Assembly (NCBI GenBank): GCA_965249955.1
Contig: OZ252261.1
Coordinates: forward strand, 3,286,001 to 3,350,000
DNA length: 64,000 bases
From: SB11 sp965249955
GTDB lineage: Bacteria; Bacteroidota; Bacteroidia; UBA8524
Direction of reading: 5' to 3'
How positions within the stretch are numbered: position 1 is the first letter of the stretch; each line of letters begins with the position of its first letter. The notes below the pieces were generated by a model. That model saw only the letters and a list, made by a program, of their open reading frames with translations. It ran no database searches and was not told the DNA's origin. Both the position numbers and the translations under genes were made by a program. Below are positions 58,930 through 64,000 of the stretch, in pieces.

Positions 58930-61900
58930 CCGCTTTTAGACTTTTTTATTGGTATTACAAGTTTAACTAATGTTCCTAACGGTATTCCGTTGTTATCAAT
59001 TTTATCTTCTATATCTATCTCAATCTGCACATCATCAAGCCCAAAAAGAGCTTCAACGCGTTCGTCTATTAACTTTACCCCTTGCGATTTGTGTGTGGGG
59101 TTAGTTTTGTGTCTCAGTTCTCCTGCCTTTTTTCGGCCTACTCCGTTATCGTTTATGGTACAAGTAAGCTTTTCATCACTGGTATTGTACTGTATTTCAA
59201 TTTTTAGCCAACCTTTTTCGGTGCGGTGCATTAAACCATGGTTTATTGCATTCTCAACAAAAGGTTGTAATAGCATAGACGGTATTTTTAGCTCATTGGT
59301 ATTTATATTGGGGTCAACCGTTAGCCAGTAGTCAAACTTGTCTTCAAAACGAAGTTTTTCGAGTACTAAGTATAAGTTTAGTAGTTGTATTTCATCGCTT
59401 AACAGTATGTAGTTGCTTCGTGATGACTCAAGAAACAAGCGCATTAACTTTGCAAATTTGGCTAAATACTCGTTGGCCTGTAAGGTATCTTCTTTTACTA
59501 TGTAGTGCTGTATTGCTGCAATAGTATTAAAAATAAAGTGGGGATTCATTTGTGCCCTAAGGGCTTTCATTTCCAGTTCGGCCATAGCCTTTACTATCTG
59601 TGCCTTTTCGCGTTCTTTCTGCACTATGGCTTTTATTCTTTGGCGCACTAGTAGTATTATCAGTATTACAATAATTAGTAGTATTAATATCCAAAATAAT
59701 GGTTGTTGCCACAGTGCAGGTTGTATATGTATTAAAATATTCGCTTGTCCATCCCAAGTTTTGCCGTCGGCAGAACCTTTCACAATAAATGTGTAGTTTC
59801 CCGGTGGTAGGTTGGTATACACTGCTACAGGGTTATCGTACGAGGCTTCTTGCCATTTTTGTTCAAACCCTTTTAGCTGGTATTTGTAGGTGTGCTTTGA
59901 TGGTTTGCTAAACTCTAATACAGCAAACCGAAAGCTAATATAGTTTTGGGAGTGCTGAAGTTGTAAAGGCTCATTATACTTAAAAGGGTGGTCTTCGCCC
60001 TTAATTTTAATATTGGTAATTTCTATCTTAGCAGTATTGTTTCTGGTGTTGTTTATTTTATCGGGGAAGAATGAGGTAAGCCCAACTTTGGTTCCTAAGA
60101 AAATTTCGCCCCACGGTGTCATTGTAGCTGCGCCAAAATTAAAATCATTGCTTAGCAAACCGTCATCTTCTGTATATACGGTTACTTTTTTTGTAGCAAT
60201 ATTTATTTTGTTTAGTCCACCAATTGTACTTACCCAAATATTTCCATTACCATCGGCAACTAGACCACTTATAACATTTTCCGTAAGCCCGTTTTCAACC
60301 TTGTAATGGGTAATTTTTTTTGTTTTCTTATTTAGCTGCGTTAATCCATTTTCTGTAGAGCCTAACCAAATGTTTTCAGCTTCTTCAACAATTCCCCAAA
60401 TTTCTCTACCGGCAAACTCAACACCTCCTTCTACTTTGGGAGGTAAAAGTGCGTATGTATTTTTTGCAGTATCGTAAACTATGCTATATATACCTGCTGC
60501 TGTTCCTACCCACAGGGTATTGTTTTTTAGTGGCGTAATTGTCCAAATAGGTTGCGTACATTGTGCTCCGTTTAGCAATACCTTGCTATATGTTTTGCTG
60601 GTTTTGTTGTAAACCAAAAGTCCACTGTGAATGGTGCCAATAAAAATTAAATTTTTTATGGCTTTTAGCGACCAAATTTGATTAACCAGCTCTTTGCCTT
60701 TAGCAGTATAGGGAGCCATCTGTTGTAATATACTGTGCCCTTTTGGCATATAAAACAGCCCTTCTGTTCCCCCGGCCCATAAGTCGCCATCATCGTCCGT
60801 TTCTATGGTATTTATAGTAAAATCAAAATCGGTAGTTGCATTTATTCTTTTTGCCGGAAACCAAGTTTGACTAATTGTGGTTCCTGAAACGGTATCGAAT
60901 ACTAGTTTACCAAGCTCACCTTCTTTTGTGCCTAGCCAAAGTGTATTGTTTTGGTTATGCAGCGCACGTATATAGTTGTGTTTTATTTTTTGAAGGCTGT
61001 TGTTGGTTGTTTTGTTTTTAAACTGAATATTGTTCTTGTTGATTTTAAACAAACCTGTATTTGTTCCAATCCAAATTAAACCGCTATAGTCTTCTAAAAT
61101 AAAGTTAATATATTGATTTTTTAACGATGAGGTAACAGGGTTTAAATCAGTAATGTCAACCACATTAGCTTCTGCATTTATCTCATACAATTTGTTTTCG
61201 GCTTCAAACAAAAGGTTACCGGTTTTAGTAAACCCGGATTTACTTTTAAAAATATTGTGCTGTATAGCTATTGATTGATTTTTGCGCGGGGTTTTCTCCG
61301 TAAGGGTATAAGTGCTTACAGTCTTGTCTATTTTAAAGAAATACAAGCATTTTGGGTGTAATGCAACATCTTCAAGTTGATGATACGCGGGAATACCATT
61401 AAACAGGGTAGTTGTATTTTTTATTATGTTATATGTGTATATGCTTGTGCTATTGAGTACCAATGTATTGGCTTGTGATTCAATAATTTGTGTTACGGGG
61501 TTTGTAAACTGTTGTTTTAGTGTAAAACTATCTCCTGTAAGTGAACCAAACTGACCTTTTGCTGTACCCACCCAAATTGTATTTTGACTATCGCAATAAA
61601 GTGTGGTAATTGCTTGTGCTGACTTGTGGTGTTTATCCCATTTATGTTTTTGCACATTGAATCGAGCTATCAACCCACCTCTAGTGCCAATCCAAATATT
61701 ACCACTATTGTCTTCTGTTATGCAGTTTACTGATGCAATCCAGTTTTTTTCTTTGCTTAAAAAAGCATCGGTATAGGTTTTAAACTCTCGCCCGTCGTAT
61801 CGGCAAAGCCCATTAAAAGTACCAATCCATAAAAAGCCCTTTCTATCTTGGTGTAGGGATAGTATTGAGTTGTTTGGTAGTCCGTCTTTAGTAGTATAAA

Positions 61901-62015
61901 AATCTATATTATCCCAATACGTTTGTGCGTGTATAGTTAAGTTGCACAGCATTAACAGCAAGCAGCTATACACCCGTAGTGATGGTTTTTTTAATAGATG
62001 TGTGTTTATAAGCAA
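58926..62015 (-). CDS. propeller-type sensor histidine kinase (LytS-like catalytic part)
   Basis: 1029 residues. Signal sequence (about 13-31), then two seven-blade regulator-propeller domains (about 35-690; blades such as GLIWIGTNTGLFKI, NIWVSTIGGLNKI), a Y_Y_Y domain (about 690-765, GNYTFIVKGSADGKTW), one membrane helix (772-795), and a His kinase domain with His826 in AQMNPHFIFNT and an ATPase part (LLQPFVENAINHGL). No DNA-binding domain of its own; it pairs with the LytTR regulator. TTG at 62015 opens the frame; GTG at 61973 is an alternative with a weaker signal. Confidence 0.93.
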   Translation of the reverse strand: MLINTHLLKKPSLRVYSCLLLMLCNLTIHAQTYWDNIDFYTTKDGLPNNSILSLHQDRKGFLWIGTFNGLCRYDGREFKTYTDAFLSKEKNWIASVNCITEDNSGNIWIGTRGGLIARFNVQKHKWDKHHKSAQAITTLYCDSQNTIWVGTAKGQFGSLTGDSFTLKQQFTNPVTQIIESQANTLVLNSTSIYTYNIIKNTTTLFNGIPAYHQLEDVALHPKCLYFFKIDKTVSTYTLTEKTPRKNQSIAIQHNIFKSKSGFTKTGNLLFEAENKLYEINAEANVVDITDLNPVTSSLKNQYINFILEDYSGLIWIGTNTGLFKINKNNIQFKNKTTNNSLQKIKHNYIRALHNQNNTLWLGTKEGELGKLVFDTVSGTTISQTWFPAKRINATTDFDFTINTIETDDDGDLWAGGTEGLFYMPKGHSILQQMAPYTAKGKELVNQIWSLKAIKNLIFIGTIHSGLLVYNKTSKTYSKVLLNGAQCTQPIWTITPLKNNTLWVGTAAGIYSIVYDTAKNTYALLPPKVEGGVEFAGREIWGIVEEAENIWLGSTENGLTQLNKKTKKITHYKVENGLTENVISGLVADGNGNIWVSTIGGLNKINIATKKVTVYTEDDGLLSNDFNFGAATMTPWGEIFLGTKVGLTSFFPDKINNTRNNTAKIEITNIKIKGEDHPFKYNEPLQLQHSQNYISFRFAVLEFSKPSKHTYKYQLKGFEQKWQEASYDNPVAVYTNLPPGNYTFIVKGSADGKTWDGQANILIHIQPALWQQPLFWILILLIIVILIILLVRQRIKAIVQKEREKAQIVKAMAELEMKALRAQMNPHFIFNTIAAIQHYIVKEDTLQANEYLAKFAKLMRLFLESSRSNYILLSDEIQLLNLYLVLEKLRFEDKFDYWLTVDPNINTNELKIPSMLLQPFVENAINHGLMHRTEKGWLKIEIQYNTSDEKLTCTINDNGVGRKKAGELRHKTNPTHKSQGVKLIDERVEALFGLDDVQIEIDIEDKIDNNGIPLGTLVKLVIPIKKSKSG

Positions 62016-62770
62016 GTGTAGTGTATCAATTACTTTTGGTGCACTATTTTACGCATAAATTTTGTTTAACACTACTTTTATCAGTTTTTGCGAGGATAAG
62101 TTTTTAGAAATTAAGATTGATATAAGCGGCGGTTCGATGTGTGTGTGATAGGATACTAAATGTGTTTAGTTAATCATATTAGCGGCTACTTTTTATGCGT
62201 TAGTTAGTAACGCTGCATGGGAAAAATATTTTTGTCGTCTTTTAGCGTGTTTTTGTCGATAAAAATGCCATTTTGTATAAAATTTTTAAGGAGTTCTTGT
62301 TTGGAGTTTTTTTTTGATTTTACTTTACAAAAGTTATATTCATATAGTGCAACTTAACACACATATATCAACTAATCCTATTGTAGGTAGACACTTTATA
62401 AGTGACTACTTTCAAAGTATTGGTCAGTGTTATACAGCTCACCCGTCGGTGAATGTAAGTGTGATAGTAAGGCTACAAAAAATGCATTCGTTTTATCTAA
62501 ACGCATTGATGCTATTGCTTCTTAAACGATACATAACCAACAACACTTAGTTATACCAACAATTTCTTTTTAACCTTAATGTAAAGGCAGGGCTAGTGGT
62601 TCAGCCTTTATCTTATCTCCTGCGCTATACTGTGGCAACAGTTTCATAGTGGCTATTAACGTAATCTTCTTTCTTTCCGTAATAGGAAAACTCTGTAATT
62701 GTATTTAGGCAACAATGTCCAATGTTAAAACAAATTTACCGAATATTTAAAACTTTTACACAAACTCAAA
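62016..62770. other. 755-base gap without a supported gene
   Basis: AT-rich, between the kinase and a divergent secreted protein gene. A hairpin TAAAGGC..GCCTTTA is at 62582-62610, about 160 bases before the start codon of the next gene. An open frame at 62314-62550 has no protein-like composition and was not called. Confidence 0.5.
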
Positions 62771-64000
62771 ATGACAAGTCTCAAAGCTAAGATTAGAGCT
62801 AACAAAGTAATCTTTACACTCCTGCTATTTTCGTTTTTACTGACTAACTCTTCGGTAAAGGCTCAATTGGTTGGTGGAACAACATATTCCATTAACGGTA
62901 CACAAAATCCTCCATCTTCATTTAGTACAGTAGCTAATGCTTTTACTTACTTAAATGCTAATGGTGTTTCGGGTTCTGGTGTAATCACTCTTGAAATTGC
63001 TTCTGGTTATACAGGGGAATCGGGTGTTATTCCTGCATTAACTCCATTTGTAGGTATGGATGCTACTAGACCCATTGTGTTAAAACCTGCTAGCGGGCAA
63101 ACACCAACTATTTCAACGTCTCCTGCTGCTACAAGTGCAGTTATTCGTTTTAATGGTGTTAAGTATTTTACCATTGATGGTTCAAATAACGGCACAACGT
63201 CTAGAAACTTAACTATTACAACTACTTCAACTACTACAACTGTAAGGCTTATTGATTTGGTGCCTACTTCAACTAGCAGTTGTAAGTTTATTACTATAAA
63301 AAACGTAAACCTTACAGGTAATTCAACTACCACTGGGGTAAATACCTACGTTGGTATATATTTAGGTAGTGGAACGGCTACACCGGGTGCAGCTTTACTT
63401 ACCGGTAATGATTCAAACCTTTTTCAAAACAACATAATTGAGGCTGTTAGAAATGGTATTTATTTAAGAGGTACTAATACAGCTACACAATACGATTCTT
63501 ATAATAGAGTATTAAATAATACTATTGGGGGTACTATTGCTCCAGGTGGTTCACAAAACACTACATTTTTTGGCGGCGTTTCTACTGTAAGTGGTATTTA
63601 TCTTAACTCTCAAAAAAATGCAATAGTTGATGGTAATACTGTAAGAAACTCGGTGCAGGGTTTTTACTATGCACGTGGTATACACCTCGATGCTCTTTTA
63701 TCAACAGGTGCTTCAAACAAAGATGTAACCATAAACGCTAACAACATTTACAACTTGGTGTATAATGGAATAAGCGGTTATGGAAACCATGGTATTAGAG
63801 TGCAGATAAACAACAATACAGCAAATAATATTCGTATTACAAATAACTTTATAAGCAATATTGCTGCTGATGGTGATAATGTTACCAGTTCTTTTGACTA
63901 CAGTATTGCTGGAATTCAGATACCATCAAATGCGTCAGCAGCCAATACTGATGCAGGGGTTTTTATCTATCACAATAGTATAAACTTGTATGATAATGGT
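62771..64000 (+). CDS. secreted beta-helix protein, 3' end outside window
   Basis: Open for 410 codons from the ATG at 62771 to the window edge. A signal peptide (MTSLKAKIRANKVIFTLLLF to SVKAQ, about 1-32) is followed by a Ser/Thr/Asn-rich chain with parallel beta-helix repeats such as NRVLNNTIGGTI, NAIVDGNTVRNS, VTINANNIYN and IRITNNFISNI. The composition resembles T9SS-exported Bacteroidota surface proteins, but a sorting domain, if present, lies outside. Function unknown. Confidence 0.8.
   Translation, partial: MTSLKAKIRANKVIFTLLLFSFLLTNSSVKAQLVGGTTYSINGTQNPPSSFSTVANAFTYLNANGVSGSGVITLEIASGYTGESGVIPALTPFVGMDATRPIVLKPASGQTPTISTSPAATSAVIRFNGVKYFTIDGSNNGTTSRNLTITTTSTTTTVRLIDLVPTSTSSCKFITIKNVNLTGNSTTTGVNTYVGIYLGSGTATPGAALLTGNDSNLFQNNIIEAVRNGIYLRGTNTATQYDSYNRVLNNTIGGTIAPGGSQNTTFFGGVSTVSGIYLNSQKNAIVDGNTVRNSVQGFYYARGIHLDALLSTGASNKDVTINANNIYNLVYNGISGYGNHGIRVQINNNTANNIRITNNFISNIAADGDNVTSSFDYSIAGIQIPSNASAANTDAGVFIYHNSINLYDNG

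Noticed and set aside
62314..62550. 78-residue open frame in the gap before the beta-helix gene
   Set aside because: Low-complexity composition, no homology sense, no promoter or family motif; looks like chance in AT-rich DNA.

Overview
The window is chromosomal DNA of a member of the Bacteroidota. The evidence is low GC, the promoter type TTTG/TAnnTTTG in front of ruvB, start sites without strong Shine-Dalgarno sequences, several proteins with type IX secretion (T9SS) C-terminal domains of type A and type B, a TonB receptor with a carboxypeptidase-like N-terminal domain, DUF1573, DUF6728 and GbsR-type genes, and a LytTR regulator paired with a propeller-type periplasmic sensor kinase. I cannot place it more finely than the phylum. 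No rRNA, tRNA, CRISPR array, prophage or recognisable transposase/integrase was found.

Layout. 0-6 kb: partial DUF1573 protein, ruvB, pbpC, queG. 5.9-9.3 kb: a repeat-rich island of small, same-strand genes (two Imm7-like proteins, an acetyltransferase, an orphan, a lipoprotein) separated by roughly 245-bp composite repeats with GTTACTA/TAGTAAC palindromes; this is the most unusual part. 9.3-19.6 kb: lysA, a TPR protein, two divergent secreted thioredoxin-fold proteins, an ECF sigma factor with a membrane-anchored barrel protein, three lipoproteins built from one repeated Cys-rich domain, a YugP-type protease and a 52-residue DUF6728 protein. 19.7-28.4 kb: secreted prolyl oligopeptidase and two large T9SS cargo proteins. 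28.6-33.1 kb: acetyltransferase, membrane protein, and a TonB receptor with a His/Cys-rich companion that suggests metal uptake. 33.4-38.3 kb: thioredoxin, DUF4386 protein, lipoprotein, DUF58 protein, then a GbsR-type regulator with three paralogous small membrane proteins. 38.5-48.3 kb: an NSS transporter with an un-tracked 38-residue partner, a phosphoribosyltransferase, SRPBCC protein, dnaA, a 5'-nucleotidase split over two genes, a T9SS sorting domain on its own, and a 1024-residue SBBP/PKD protein. 48.5-58.2 kb: lysS, a repeat-flanked GIY-YIG gene, a GlxA-type regulator divergent from a GyrI-like gene, a run of small VOC/DHFR-like/DoxX genes, and a MATE pump with a structured leader. 58.2-64 kb: LytTR regulator and giant sensor kinase, a 750-bp gap, and the start of a secreted beta-helix protein.

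How it works together. Housekeeping genes (ruvB, queG, lysA, dnaA, lysS, trx, pbpC) alternate with surface and secretion functions. The gaps carry at least four repeat families: a paired hairpin element whose stems covary between copies, a 111-bp element with terminal inverted repeats, the 245-bp GTTACTA-bounded element, and a GTCATTCCC hairpin pair. The accessory genes at 6-9 kb and at 50.4-50.8 kb sit exactly between such repeats, which points to repeat-mediated capture.
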